From the NCBI GenBank assembly GCA_030150405.1, contig JASLFU010000006.1, forward strand, positions 1 to 64,000: 64,000 bases of DNA, in the 5' to 3' direction. The notes beneath the pieces are model-generated. The model was not told the DNA's origin and did not search any database. It saw nothing but the letters and a program-made list of their open reading frames with translations. Source of the DNA: Ignatzschineria sp. (GTDB taxonomy: Bacteria > Pseudomonadota > Gammaproteobacteria > Cardiobacteriales > Wohlfahrtiimonadaceae). Positions 33,334 through 41,921 of this stretch are shown here, in pieces. Positions within the stretch are counted from its first letter, which is position 1, and each line of letters opens with the position of its first letter. The translations under genes were made by a program, and so were the position numbers.

Positions 33334-35295
33334 TTATCGGCGAGCGCTTAAGGTATTAAATCCTAAAATCCCCCCTACAATTGCGATTCCGATAATATCT
33401 GTTTTAAGTTCTGGAGCAATCAAGAGTAGAGCTCCCGCGGCTAAAATGAGGCGCATTAGAGGATTAATTTTTGCTTTAAAATAACCTTCAACCGATGCAC
33501 TTAGCGCGATAATGCCCACGACAGAGGTGATGATGATAGAGACAATCGTCATCAGAGGGGGCAACGGAAACTCCCGTGCTGTAGTGGCGAGCCCAGTTAC
33601 ATCAATCATTAGCATAGCGGGATTATAGACGAACATATAGGGGACAATAAAACCCGCAAGAGCAAGTTTAAGTGATTGCCAGCCTGTTTTCATCGGATCG
33701 CCTCCCGCTATTCCAGCGCCAGCAAATGCAGCGAGCGCAACTGGAGGCGTGATATTTGCAAAGAGCCCAAAATAGAAGACAAACATATGTGCCACTAAAA
33801 TGGGAATATCAAATAGCGCGAGAGCAGGTGCGGCCATTGTCGCGGTAATAATATATGCCGGGATAGAAGGAAGCCCCATACCTAAGATCATCGATGCGAT
33901 CATGGTAAAGAAGAGGGTTAAAAAGAGTGATCCTGCTCCAACACTCATAATGGAGGCCACCATCACCGTTCCAAAGCTTGTAAGGCTCACGACACCGATA
34001 ATAATCCCCACTACCGCACAGGCAGCCATAACAGATAGGGATTGTTTTGCCCCATCAATCATTGCGCCGACAATATCACTTAGACTCATACGGGTGGATT
34101 TGCGGAGCATACTGACCAAAATTGAGATAATGATGGTATAAAATGCCGCAAAGCTTACCGGCACCGATACCGAAAGAAAATAGATCAGTGCAAAGATAGG
34201 AAGAAGAAGGTGTCCACGCTCTTTTAAGACCTCTTTAACACGGGGGAGATCCGCTTTAGGGATACCTTTTAGATTATCTTTCCCCGCTCTAAAATGAACT
34301 TGAGCAATAACCCCCAAATAGTAAAGCAGGGCAGGAAGAGCCGCTCCAAGGGCGATCGTGGCATAACTTACCCCGGTGGTTTCGGCCATAATAAAGGCGC
34401 TTGCACCCATAATCGGGGGAAGAATCTGCCCGCCTACAGAGGCGCTTGCTTCAACGGCACCAGCAAAGTTTTTACCATAACCGATCCGCTTCATAAGGGG
34501 GATGGTGAATGTTCCTGTCCCCACAACGTTTGCAACGGCTGTTCCATTAATGCTTCCCATAAATCCACTTGAGATCACTGCAACTTTAGCCGGTCCTCCT
34601 TGCTTATGTCCTGCAAGGGCGAGAGCAAGATCATTAAAGAGCTGCCCCATGCCGGATCGAGCTAAAAAAGCACCGAAGAGGATAAAGAGAAAGATGAAAG
34701 AGACCGAAGCCCCGATAGCGGTGGAGTATAGTCCTTCCGTTTTTAGATACATTTGGCCAAAGATATCGCCAATATCAAAGGGGCGCGTAGCCAAGCGGTT
34801 AGGCATAAAATCAAACCCGCTGATAAAGGGATAGAGCAGGAAAAGAAGCGCAAGTCCAGGAAGAATCCATCCCATCACTCGGCGTGTTGCTTCAATAACC
34901 AATACAACGGTAAGGATTGCAAAAGCAATATCAAGTTCATTGGGAATGCCTCCCCGAGTCGTCATAATCGCGTCATATTCTAAGGCTAGATAACCAAAGG
35001 TAGCCATCGATAGAGCGGCTAAAATCCAGTCATACCAAACCACTCTCCCCCGATCTTCATTCTTTCGTGAAGGATAGATAAAGAAGATTAAAGTGATTCC
35101 GATTGCCACGTGAGCTGCCCGATGAAGGAGCGTAGGCATCGGATAGAAAGTGGTATAGAGGTGAAAGATAGAATAGAAAAAGGCAAGGGCTGCGATTAAT
35201 AGCGCGACTTGCCGATTTCGGGGCTGTCGAGTGACAGACTCTCGGTCAAATTTTTCAAGCAATTCCTGCTCATTATGAGCCTGAGTTTGCGTCAT
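33334..35295 (-). CDS. TRAP transporter, fused small and large permease subunits (TAXI type)
   Basis: 653 residues with about 16-18 membrane helices. Residues about 25-190 form the small DctQ-like part and from about 200 the DctM-like part begins: FLFILFGAFLARSGMGQLFNDLALALAGHKQGGPAKVAVISSGFMGSINGTAVANVVGTGTFTIP, then VEASASVGGQILPPIMGASAFIMAE, GMGLPSIPAYIITATMAAPAL and FGLFANITPPVALAAFAGAGIAGGDP, the sodium and substrate sites of TRAP permeases. Such fused permeases work with TAXI binding proteins to import organic acids with sodium. It overlaps the DUF1850 gene by 23 bases, third in a three-gene operon. Confidence 0.92.
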   Translation of the reverse strand: MTQTQAHNEQELLEKFDRESVTRQPRNRQVALLIAALAFFYSIFHLYTTFYPMPTLLHRAAHVAIGITLIFFIYPSRKNEDRGRVVWYDWILAALSMATFGYLALEYDAIMTTRGGIPNELDIAFAILTVVLVIEATRRVMGWILPGLALLFLLYPFISGFDFMPNRLATRPFDIGDIFGQMYLKTEGLYSTAIGASVSFIFLFILFGAFLARSGMGQLFNDLALALAGHKQGGPAKVAVISSGFMGSINGTAVANVVGTGTFTIPLMKRIGYGKNFAGAVEASASVGGQILPPIMGASAFIMAETTGVSYATIALGAALPALLYYLGVIAQVHFRAGKDNLKGIPKADLPRVKEVLKERGHLLLPIFALIYFLSVSVPVSFAAFYTIIISILVSMLRKSTRMSLSDIVGAMIDGAKQSLSVMAACAVVGIIIGVVSLTSFGTVMVASIMSVGAGSLFLTLFFTMIASMILGMGLPSIPAYIITATMAAPALALFDIPILVAHMFVFYFGLFANITPPVALAAFAGAGIAGGDPMKTGWQSLKLALAGFIVPYMFVYNPAMLMIDVTGLATTAREFPLPPLMTIVSIIITSVVGIIALSASVEGYFKAKINPLMRLILAAGALLLIAPELKTDIIGIAIVGGILGFNTLSARR

Positions 35296-35773
35296 AACAT
35301 TGATCCTTTATTAATGAAACAAGATAAGGAACTCGCCTTGGTTGAATCAAAACTTCGGAGTAATCCTCCTGTTCAAGATAGATCAGCCAAGGGATTTCCT
35401 CATGGTTATAGAGGGTAGACCGGGCATTTCTGGAGGTAATCCAGCGGAGCTCTGGGAGGGATTGTTCGGTTTTAAAGGAGATATATCCCCCTTCTTTTTT
35501 TAACACTTTCCCCTCATTTGGCGTCCCTGCACCGAAGGTTTTAAAGTCTGTTTGATAAAGAAATAACCTCCCATCTTGTAAACGATAGAACTCTCGCCAA
35601 GGCTGATGCTCTACCGAATGAATCCACTCTAATGAGAAGTGGGGCTCTATCAAACAGTGTTGATCGCTCTCCATTAAGGTAATTTCAATACGATCAACGG
35701 GATAAAAAAAGCACAAAAAAGGGGCGACAATGGCCACCCCCGTAAGCCAGAAAGGCTTACTTTTGTTCGTCAT
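35273..35773 (-). CDS. DUF1850 protein of a TAXI-TRAP operon
   Basis: About 166 residues with one hydrophobic N-terminal segment (WLTGVAIVAPFLCFFYP, residues 9-25), so probably anchored and facing the periplasm. The mature part fits DUF1850: FSLEWIHSVEHQPWREFYRL followed by LFLYQTDFKTFGAGTPNEG, the SVE..pw.E.y pattern being its hallmark. DUF1850 genes occur almost only beside TAXI binding proteins and fused TRAP permeases, as here; the role is unknown. The ATG at 35773 overlaps the TAXI gene by 17 bases, and the stop overlaps the permease gene, implying tight translational coupling. Confidence 0.85.
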   Translation of the reverse strand: MTNKSKPFWLTGVAIVAPFLCFFYPVDRIEITLMESDQHCLIEPHFSLEWIHSVEHQPWREFYRLQDGRLFLYQTDFKTFGAGTPNEGKVLKKEGGYISFKTEQSLPELRWITSRNARSTLYNHEEIPWLIYLEQEDYSEVLIQPRRVPYLVSLIKDQCYDANSGS

Positions 35774-36737
35774 AATATTGCTGTGCGCCAGGATGAAGCG
35801 GAGCAACTAAACCTTTTTGTGCATTCTCTAAGGAGATATCCTTCACTGCTTGATGTGAGTTCTCGAGCTTAGAGAGGTTCTCAAAGAAGGTTTTTGTAAG
35901 TTTATATACATCTTCTTTGCTCATATCCGCTCGAACGGCAAGGGCATTCATAATGGCAGCTGTAGGAATAGGCTCTTCATTTCCGTAAGTTCCTGCGGGG
36001 ATCTCTAAGGAGACAAAGTAGGATTTATCTTCGGCAATGCGAGCAACATCTTCCGGTAGGATGCTTACAAGTTGAAGATCAAATCCTTGTTCAAGCTCCA
36101 TCAGTGAGGAGTTAGGTAACCCGCTGGTTAAAAAAGCAACATCAATACGACCTGCTTTAAGCGCATCGGCAGCTTCTGCATAACCAAGATAATCGACACG
36201 AATATCATCATAGGTAATTCCATGTCCATTAAGAAGTGTACGGGCATTTACCTCAACACCTGAGTTTTGATCCCCCACAGCGACCCGCTTACCCCGTACA
36301 TCAGCTAGTGTTTTGATACCGCTCCGTTTTGAGGTAACGATCTGTACAAAGTTAGGGTAGAGCGCTGCAATCTGTTTTACATTATCGATTTTATTTGCAA
36401 AAGCGCCTTCACCATTTACTGCTTGACTTAAGACATCGCTCATTAAAAAAGCCATTTCAGCTTTGCCTTGGTGAAGAAGATTAATATTTTCTACCGAAGC
36501 TCCGGTTGTTTGGGTTTTAGAGTTTACGCCATAATCTTGTACATAGAGCTCCGCTAAGGTGGTGGCAATAATATTATATGGCCCAGAAGCGCCTCCCGTT
36601 GCGATAGTCACAAAGCGGGAATCGAAAGTTTTATCTGATGACGTTACATTAGGAGCATCATCATTGCCACAAGCGATCAGCAATGAAGAGAGTGCTGTAA
36701 CGGCCAGTAATTTTCTAAGGGTAAAACGTTTTTGCAT
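35757..36737 (-). CDS. TAXI-family TRAP substrate-binding lipoprotein
   Basis: About 326 residues. The signal sequence ends LLIACG, a lipobox, so the mature protein is probably lipid-anchored in the periplasm. TAXI features: FVTIATGGASGPYNIIATTLAELY near 42-65 (the TGGxxGxYy motif), TTGASVENINLLHQGKAEMAFLMSDVL near 75-101, and VAVGDQNSGVEVNARTLL near 150. The ligand of TAXI proteins is often glutamate or another carboxylate; it cannot be read here. I choose the ATG at 36737 because AGGAGG lies seven bases ahead of it; an upstream in-frame start lacks such a site. First gene of the operon TAXI-DUF1850-permease. Confidence 0.92.
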   Translation of the reverse strand: MQKRFTLRKLLAVTALSSLLIACGNDDAPNVTSSDKTFDSRFVTIATGGASGPYNIIATTLAELYVQDYGVNSKTQTTGASVENINLLHQGKAEMAFLMSDVLSQAVNGEGAFANKIDNVKQIAALYPNFVQIVTSKRSGIKTLADVRGKRVAVGDQNSGVEVNARTLLNGHGITYDDIRVDYLGYAEAADALKAGRIDVAFLTSGLPNSSLMELEQGFDLQLVSILPEDVARIAEDKSYFVSLEIPAGTYGNEEPIPTAAIMNALAVRADMSKEDVYKLTKTFFENLSKLENSHQAVKDISLENAQKGLVAPLHPGAQQYYDEQK

Positions 36738-37060
36738 CAGAAACCTCCTATTTGATGCGGCCATCATGGCGCGTCTATTAAAATGAGTATTAAAACTCTT
36801 TAAGGAAAGAGATTTAATCGTATCTCTTATTAAATATGATTAATATTTTAAAAGGTATCATAACCTATTTAAAATAGATCTACCTCTTTCTAAAGCATAG
36901 CTTATAAACTTTAAAGAGGTCTCCTTTTTCGAGGTAGAGAGCGGAAAAAAGGGGAGGAATAGATAAGGTTTTCCGAGGAATGCGTGTATAATACAGAAAG
37001 AATCTTGCCCCACTTTGGTGGGGCTTAATCTTATATAGGGATGAGAGAAAGGTAAGTTTT
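36738..37060. other. 323-base divergent intergenic region, TAXI operon / holA
   Basis: Holds a -10-like TATAAT at 36987-36992 with no good -35, and a G/C-rich hairpin GCCCCAC-TTT-GGTGGGGC (about 37005-37023) without a T-run, in the holA leader. No gene is seen. lptE, which usually precedes holA, is absent here. Confidence 0.45.
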
Positions 37061-38086
37061 ATGCGTTTAACGCCCGATCAGTTTCTGCGGCAATTGTCTT
37101 CAAAGCCCAATTGGCCTCTGTTGCTAATCGCTGGGGATGAGCCTTTTTTGACTTTAGAATTGCTCGATCAAACACGAGCTTTTTTGCGTAAGGAAGGGTT
37201 TGAGGAGCGAACATTGTTTGAGGTAGATGGTCGTTTTGATTGGTCCCAATTTACAGCAGAGGCTCAAGCTCTCTCTCTCTTTTCTACATTAAAAATTATT
37301 GAACTTCGATTTAAAAATAGTCCCGACCGTAAAGCGCAGCAAGCGATAACGAGCTATTTAGAGTCCCCTTCTCCGGATCTTTTTATCCTAATAAGCACCC
37401 CGCAACTAAAAGGGGCTACGCTTAATGCGAAATGGGTAAAAAATATAGAATCCCGAGGAGCTGTTGTGCCGGTATATTCTTTGAGAAATTATGAATATCC
37501 TCAATGGATTGCCGCACGGGCTGCCTTAAAAGGGCTTAAACTCTCTCGTGAGGCGATTTCATTATTAGCTGAGAATAATGAGGGCAACCTCTTTTCTGTG
37601 GCTCAAGAGCTTGATTATCTTGCACTCTATTATGGGGATGCAGAGATAGATCTTGAGGCACTCCGTTCGGCTTTAACGCAGAGTTCCCGTTTTATTGCGT
37701 TTGATTTAGGGGATGCCATGTTGCTTGGGGATGTTGATCGAGTTTTTCGAATTATCGAAGGATTAGAAGCCGAAGGTGAGGCGCCGACGTTAGTAAATTG
37801 GGTGCTGCAAAAAGAGATCTCACAGATCGGTCAGATGTTGCAAAAACAGGCTGCAGGCGCGCCACCTAATCAGGTTTTTTCTGGAGTTTGGCAGAGTAAG
37901 CGCCCCCTCTATCAAGCGGCGTTATCCCGTATAGATCAGCGCTTATGGGTTAATTTAACGCGCATGGTAGTTCAGATCGATCATGCGATTAAAGGGCAAC
38001 TACAGGAAAACCCATGGAATGCGATTCGCCGAGTGGCTTTTGCGTTTGCAGGTCAACGGCTTCTCTCCTTAAGTGCAAAGGTTTAA
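37061..38086 (+). CDS. holA: DNA polymerase III subunit delta
   Basis: 341 residues. HolA opens the sliding clamp within the clamp-loader complex. It aligns with the delta family: MRLTPDQFLRQLSSKPNWPLLLIAGDEPFLTLELLDQTRAFLRKEGFEERTLFEVDGRFDW at the start (clamp-binding element LSLFSTLKIIELRF near 73-86), then the AAA+-like lid NNEGNLFSVAQELDYLALYYG and the C-terminal collar domain with RIDQRLWVNLTRMVVQIDHAIKGQ. The usual upstream partner lptE and downstream nadD are not adjacent; scpB follows 7 bases after the stop. Confidence 0.93.
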   Translation: MRLTPDQFLRQLSSKPNWPLLLIAGDEPFLTLELLDQTRAFLRKEGFEERTLFEVDGRFDWSQFTAEAQALSLFSTLKIIELRFKNSPDRKAQQAITSYLESPSPDLFILISTPQLKGATLNAKWVKNIESRGAVVPVYSLRNYEYPQWIAARAALKGLKLSREAISLLAENNEGNLFSVAQELDYLALYYGDAEIDLEALRSALTQSSRFIAFDLGDAMLLGDVDRVFRIIEGLEAEGEAPTLVNWVLQKEISQIGQMLQKQAAGAPPNQVFSGVWQSKRPLYQAALSRIDQRLWVNLTRMVVQIDHAIKGQLQENPWNAIRRVAFAFAGQRLLSLSAKV

Positions 38087-38093
38087 CATAGAT

Positions 38094-38831
38094 ATGACGA
38101 TAGATAATATCGCGTTAATAGAGGCGATTTTAATGGCCGCAGATGAGCCATTAACGCTTGATGAGATATATAGCGTGGTGTCGGGAGATGGGCTTAAAAA
38201 AGCAGATATTCTCGATGCCCTAAAAGCTCTGCGAGTGATGCTCGAAGAGGATCAAGGGGGAGTAGAACTTGTGGAGGTAGCCTCAGGTTGGCGTCTACAA
38301 GTGCCTGCTCGATTTGCAAAATGGGTAGGAAAGCTCTACGAAGAGAAACAAAACCGCTATAGTACCGCTCTTTTTGAGACGATCGCTCTTATTGCTTATC
38401 AGCAACCGGTAACCCGTGGAGATATAGAAGCTGTTCGCGGAGTTACGGTGAGCAGTAATATTATTAAGACGTTAGAAGAGCGGGAGTGGATAAAGGTAAT
38501 AGGGCGAAGAGAAACTCCGGGAAGACCGATGCTTTATGCCACGACGGAGCAGTTTTTAGATGATTTTAATTTAAAGTCGATCGAAGAGCTCCCTCTTCTT
38601 CCTGAGCTTGAAGAACTCTTAGAAAATGGGGGAGAAGAGGACTCCCCAGAATTACCTAACGGGGATGAGTCATCTTCAAAAGAGAAGAAGGAGGCGAAGA
38701 AGAGCACTCCTAAAGAGCGTAAAAAAGCTTCTCCCCCTAAGGCAGAGCAGCGCGAGATTGACCTTGATCTTCAAGAGGAGCGGGAGAATAGAGAGATTTC
38801 CCCTTCTCAAGAAGCGGAAAAGGAGGAATAA
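38094..38831 (+). CDS. scpB: segregation and condensation protein ScpB
   Basis: About 245 residues. ScpB is a winged-helix protein that dimerises and binds ScpA within the SMC condensin complex. IALIEAILMAADEPLTLDEIYSVV opens the first winged helix, and YSTALFETIALIAYQQPVTRGDIEAVRGVTVSSNIIKTLEEREWIKVIGRRETPGRPMLYATTEQFLDDFNLKSIEELP is its most conserved stretch. The last 65 residues are a Lys/Glu/Ser-rich, probably disordered tail. I choose the ATG at 38094; a GTG at 38073 inside holA lacks a ribosome site. scpA is not next to it, contrary to the usual scpA-scpB order. Confidence 0.92.
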   Translation: MTIDNIALIEAILMAADEPLTLDEIYSVVSGDGLKKADILDALKALRVMLEEDQGGVELVEVASGWRLQVPARFAKWVGKLYEEKQNRYSTALFETIALIAYQQPVTRGDIEAVRGVTVSSNIIKTLEEREWIKVIGRRETPGRPMLYATTEQFLDDFNLKSIEELPLLPELEELLENGGEEDSPELPNGDESSSKEKKEAKKSTPKERKKASPPKAEQREIDLDLQEERENREISPSQEAEKEE

Positions 38832-38892
38832 TCCGTGCGGATCTTTTATACTCAAACTCCCTTTTTATTTAACCCGTTGAAAGTAGGTATTT

Positions 38893-40182
38893 ATGTTTAG
38901 ACCGCTCCCACTCTTTATCGGCCTGCGTTATACCGCAGCAAAACGGCAGAACAATTTTATTTCCTTTATCTCCTTTGTCTCCATCGGCGGGATCGCCCTG
39001 GGTGTGATGACGATGATTGTTGTGCTCTCTGTGATGAATGGTTTTCAAAAAGAGGTTGCTGAGCGCAGCATCGATATGGCCTTTCACAATCAGATTATCA
39101 ATGAGCAGACCGGAGTGGTGGAAGATTGGGAGCCTCTTTTAACAAAACCAAAGGCGCACCCTAATGTGGTGGGCAGTGCCCCCTTTATTCAGGGGCAAGG
39201 GCTTCTTAATGCTGAAGGAACGATGGCGCCGGTACAGGTTTATGGAGTAGATCCTCAATATGAGGATGAGGTCGCCTTTATTAAGGATGATATTGCAACG
39301 GTGAATCCCGAAGGGGGCTTTTTAGAGCCTGCTGATTTTTCACTCTTAAAGGATCGAGAATTTGGCATTATTATCGGAAGCGAGCTTGCCTTGCAACTTG
39401 GCGTTAATGTTGGGGAGTATCTCTCTTTAGTCACCTCCGATATGAATGTAACAGTTGCGGGAGTCTCCCCTCGGGTGAAGAGGTTAAAGATCGTCGGTGT
39501 TTTTCGTGCTGGGGTTTATGAATATGATATTGCCAATGCCTTTGTACATATTAAGGATGCTGCAAGGCTCTATCGTCTACCTGAAGGGGGAGTAACAGGC
39601 ATTCGCTTAAAATTGGAAGACCCGATGAAAGCCAGGGAGACAGCTTACGATCTGCAGATGAATTACCATCTCGGGCAGGATTTAGCGGTTTATACTTGGG
39701 TGAATCAATTTGCGGCACTCTTTAAGATGATCGAGATCGAAAAGATCTCTATGTTCTTAATCATGAGCCTTATTGTGGCAGTTGCTGTCTTTAATGTGGT
39801 CTCAATGTTGGTGATGGTGGTGACGGAAAAACGTTCTGAGATCGCTATTTTACGCACCTTGGGAATGCCGCCTCGCCATATTATGGCGATCTTTATGGTG
39901 CAAGGGACTTTTATCGGCTTCTTTGGCGCGATTATTGGGATTATTTTAGGGCTTCTGATCGCCTTTAATGTAGATAGTATCGTTAAATGGATTGAAGGCT
40001 TTTTTGGAAAAACACTCTTTGAGCCTAGTATCTATCCAGTATCGGATATCCCCTCTTTAGTTCTTTTCTCGGATGTGGCAACCGTTTCCGGCATCGCCTT
40101 TTTATTGGCAAGCTTAGCGACACTCTATCCTGCGTGGAAGGCTTCACGCACTCAACCTGCGGAGGCGTTACGTTATGAATAA
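38893..40182 (+). CDS. lipoprotein-releasing permease, LolC/LolE family (possible LolF)
   Basis: 429 residues: a membrane helix near 25-50, a large periplasmic domain of about 220 residues and three C-terminal helices. FIGLRYTAAKRQNNFISFISFVSIGGIALGVMTMIVVLSVMNGFQKE is the LolC/E start. The FtsX-like end includes EKRSEIAILRTLGMPPRHIMAIFMVQGTFIGFFGAIIGIILG. It works with LolD to pass lipoproteins from the inner membrane to LolA. lolD starts with an 8-base overlap and no second LolC/E follows (a dedA gene does), so it may be the single hybrid LolF of two-gene Lol systems. Confidence 0.92.
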   Translation: MFRPLPLFIGLRYTAAKRQNNFISFISFVSIGGIALGVMTMIVVLSVMNGFQKEVAERSIDMAFHNQIINEQTGVVEDWEPLLTKPKAHPNVVGSAPFIQGQGLLNAEGTMAPVQVYGVDPQYEDEVAFIKDDIATVNPEGGFLEPADFSLLKDREFGIIIGSELALQLGVNVGEYLSLVTSDMNVTVAGVSPRVKRLKIVGVFRAGVYEYDIANAFVHIKDAARLYRLPEGGVTGIRLKLEDPMKARETAYDLQMNYHLGQDLAVYTWVNQFAALFKMIEIEKISMFLIMSLIVAVAVFNVVSMLVMVVTEKRSEIAILRTLGMPPRHIMAIFMVQGTFIGFFGAIIGIILGLLIAFNVDSIVKWIEGFFGKTLFEPSIYPVSDIPSLVLFSDVATVSGIAFLLASLATLYPAWKASRTQPAEALRYE

Positions 40183-40882
40183 TCGTATCGATCAAGAACT
40201 GCAAAACTCCCCCGTATTGCAAGCGGTGAAGATCTCAAAATCCTATTTTGATCAAAAGCATGAGGTAAAAATATTTGAAAACCTCTCCTTTGAGATTCCA
40301 AAACGTGCGCGAATAGCTATTGTAGGGGCATCGGGTGCAGGAAAGAGTACCTTAATGCATGTCTTATCAGGCTTAGATAAACCCACGAGCGGGGAGATCT
40401 ACCTTAATGGACATCACTTTAATGCCGCTTCTGAGGCAGAACGAGGTTACTTGCGTAATCAGTATTTAGGGTTTATTTACCAATTTCATCATCTATTACC
40501 TGAATTTACTGCACTCGATAATGTGGCACTCCCCCTTGTTATTGGAGGAAGTGAGATCAGTTATGCCCGAAGTGAAGCTGAAAAACTCTTAAAACGGGTG
40601 GGATTATCCCATCGATTATCTCATCGTCCCGGGGCTCTTTCTGGGGGAGAGCGGCAACGAGTGGCGATTGCCCGAGCTTTAGTGACTAAGCCGTCCGCTG
40701 TTTTAGCAGATGAACCTACAGGGAATTTAGATGAAGAGAACGCCCATGGGATTTTCGATTTAATGTGTGAAATTAATGATGAAGTGGGAACTGCGTTAAT
40801 TGTTGTTACTCACGATAATAGCCTTGCGAAAAAGATGAATGAGTGCTGGCGTTTACATGATTCAACCCTATATAGAGAGTAA
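40175..40882 (+). CDS. lolD: lipoprotein-releasing ATPase LolD
   Basis: 235 residues, an ABC ATPase of the MacB/LolD class. Walker A GASGAGKSTLMHVLSG near 50-65, signature ALSGGERQRVAIARAL near 150-165 and Walker B AVLADEPTGNLDEENA near 171-186 are all intact. FIYQFHHLLPEFTALDNVALPL is the LolD-type Q-loop region, distinguishing it from FtsE, which usually pairs with FtsX. It overlaps the lolC-like gene by 8 bases. dedA begins 7 bases after its stop, so the three genes form one operon. Confidence 0.94.
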   Translation: MNNRIDQELQNSPVLQAVKISKSYFDQKHEVKIFENLSFEIPKRARIAIVGASGAGKSTLMHVLSGLDKPTSGEIYLNGHHFNAASEAERGYLRNQYLGFIYQFHHLLPEFTALDNVALPLVIGGSEISYARSEAEKLLKRVGLSHRLSHRPGALSGGERQRVAIARALVTKPSAVLADEPTGNLDEENAHGIFDLMCEINDEVGTALIVVTHDNSLAKKMNECWRLHDSTLYRE

Positions 40883-40889
40883 TTGAGAG

Positions 40890-41555
40890 ATGGAATGGCT
40901 TTCCCACGCGGTGGATATTTTTTTACATATTGATCAATATCTTGAGCTTTTAGTTAATCAATATGGTGTTTGGCTCTACCTTATTTTAATTATTATTGTT
41001 TTTTGTGAAACGGGATTAGTGATCACCCCTTTTCTCCCGGGAGACTCGTTACTCTTTGCCGCAGGCGCTCTTGCTGCAATGGGGCTTCTCAATATCTGGG
41101 TGCTCTTCTTTTCGCTTTTAATTGCCGCTATTGTGGGGGATGCGGTTAATTACCAGGTGGGCAAGCATTTAGGAACAAAACCCTTTAAGCCCGATGCGAA
41201 GATCTTTAAATTAAAGTACCTACAGAAGACAGAAGAGTTTTATGAGCGGCACGGAGGGAAAACCATTATCCTTGCACGTTTTATCCCTATTGTACGAACC
41301 TTCGCCCCCTTTGTCGCAGGGGCAAGTGCTATGTGCTATCGTCGTTTTGGCTTTTTTAATATTGCCGGCGCGCTTCTGTGGACATCAACAATGCTCGGAG
41401 CGGGCTTTTTCTTCGGTACGATCCCTTGGGTTCGGGAGAACTTTTCGGTGATCGTTTTAGGGATTGTTTTTGTCTCTTGCCTACCGATTTTGTTTGAGGT
41501 GGGGAAGGCTTATCTAGCAAAAGGGCGGGATAAACATCAACAATCGTTAAAATAA
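40890..41555 (+). CDS. DedA family inner-membrane protein
   Basis: 221 residues. DedA proteins such as YqjA and YghB support proton-motive-force maintenance, and some family members recycle undecaprenyl phosphate; the precise role here is unknown. The family blocks are clear: FCETGLVITPFLPGDSLLFAAGALA near 39-63, LIAAIVGDAVNYQVGKHLG near 85-103, YERHGGKTIILARFIPIVRTFAPFVAGASAMCYRRFGFFNIAGALLWT near 120-168 with the functional Arg residues, GxR motif included. It begins 7 bases after lolD, so it may belong with envelope lipid or lipoprotein traffic. A long intergenic stretch leads on to rho. Confidence 0.9.
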   Translation: MEWLSHAVDIFLHIDQYLELLVNQYGVWLYLILIIIVFCETGLVITPFLPGDSLLFAAGALAAMGLLNIWVLFFSLLIAAIVGDAVNYQVGKHLGTKPFKPDAKIFKLKYLQKTEEFYERHGGKTIILARFIPIVRTFAPFVAGASAMCYRRFGFFNIAGALLWTSTMLGAGFFFGTIPWVRENFSVIVLGIVFVSCLPILFEVGKAYLAKGRDKHQQSLK

Positions 41556-41921
41556 AGTTGCAGGAAAGAGCAATAGAGCATAGAATTGCGCAATATTTCC
41601 AATCGATAACCACCCTTCCTCTCAGAATAAAATGGCTATAAGACGAAAATTTATAGCAATAAGAAGTGGGGAAATGCAGTGGTAACGCCTTGTAAAGTGC
41701 GTTCAATAGTTCTAGATAGATAATTTATATAACTAATTTTCTAACAGAGACTTTTCAATAACGATCATCCACAACTCTATAAACTTAAAAGCAGTGGTGG
41801 CTAAAAAAGAGTTCAATAGCAAGGTTTGTGCTTTGCGGGCTCGATCTAATGGCTACCTGAGCAGGGCACTCTGCATTTTAGAGGCTTTTAAGATTCTTTT
41901 TTAATCTACCTATAGATATTT
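41556..41921 (+). other. 366-base leader region upstream of rho
   Basis: No gene or clear terminator found. It is moderately AT-rich with TATATA at about 41733 as a weak -10. In enterics the rho leader is several hundred bases long and subject to Rho-dependent attenuation, so a similar role is a reasonable inference, but no sequence mark proves it. Confidence 0.35.

Noticed and set aside
34502..34983. Several open frames opposite the TRAP permease
   Set aside because: No ribosome site or family resemblance; membrane protein codons read backwards give open frames.
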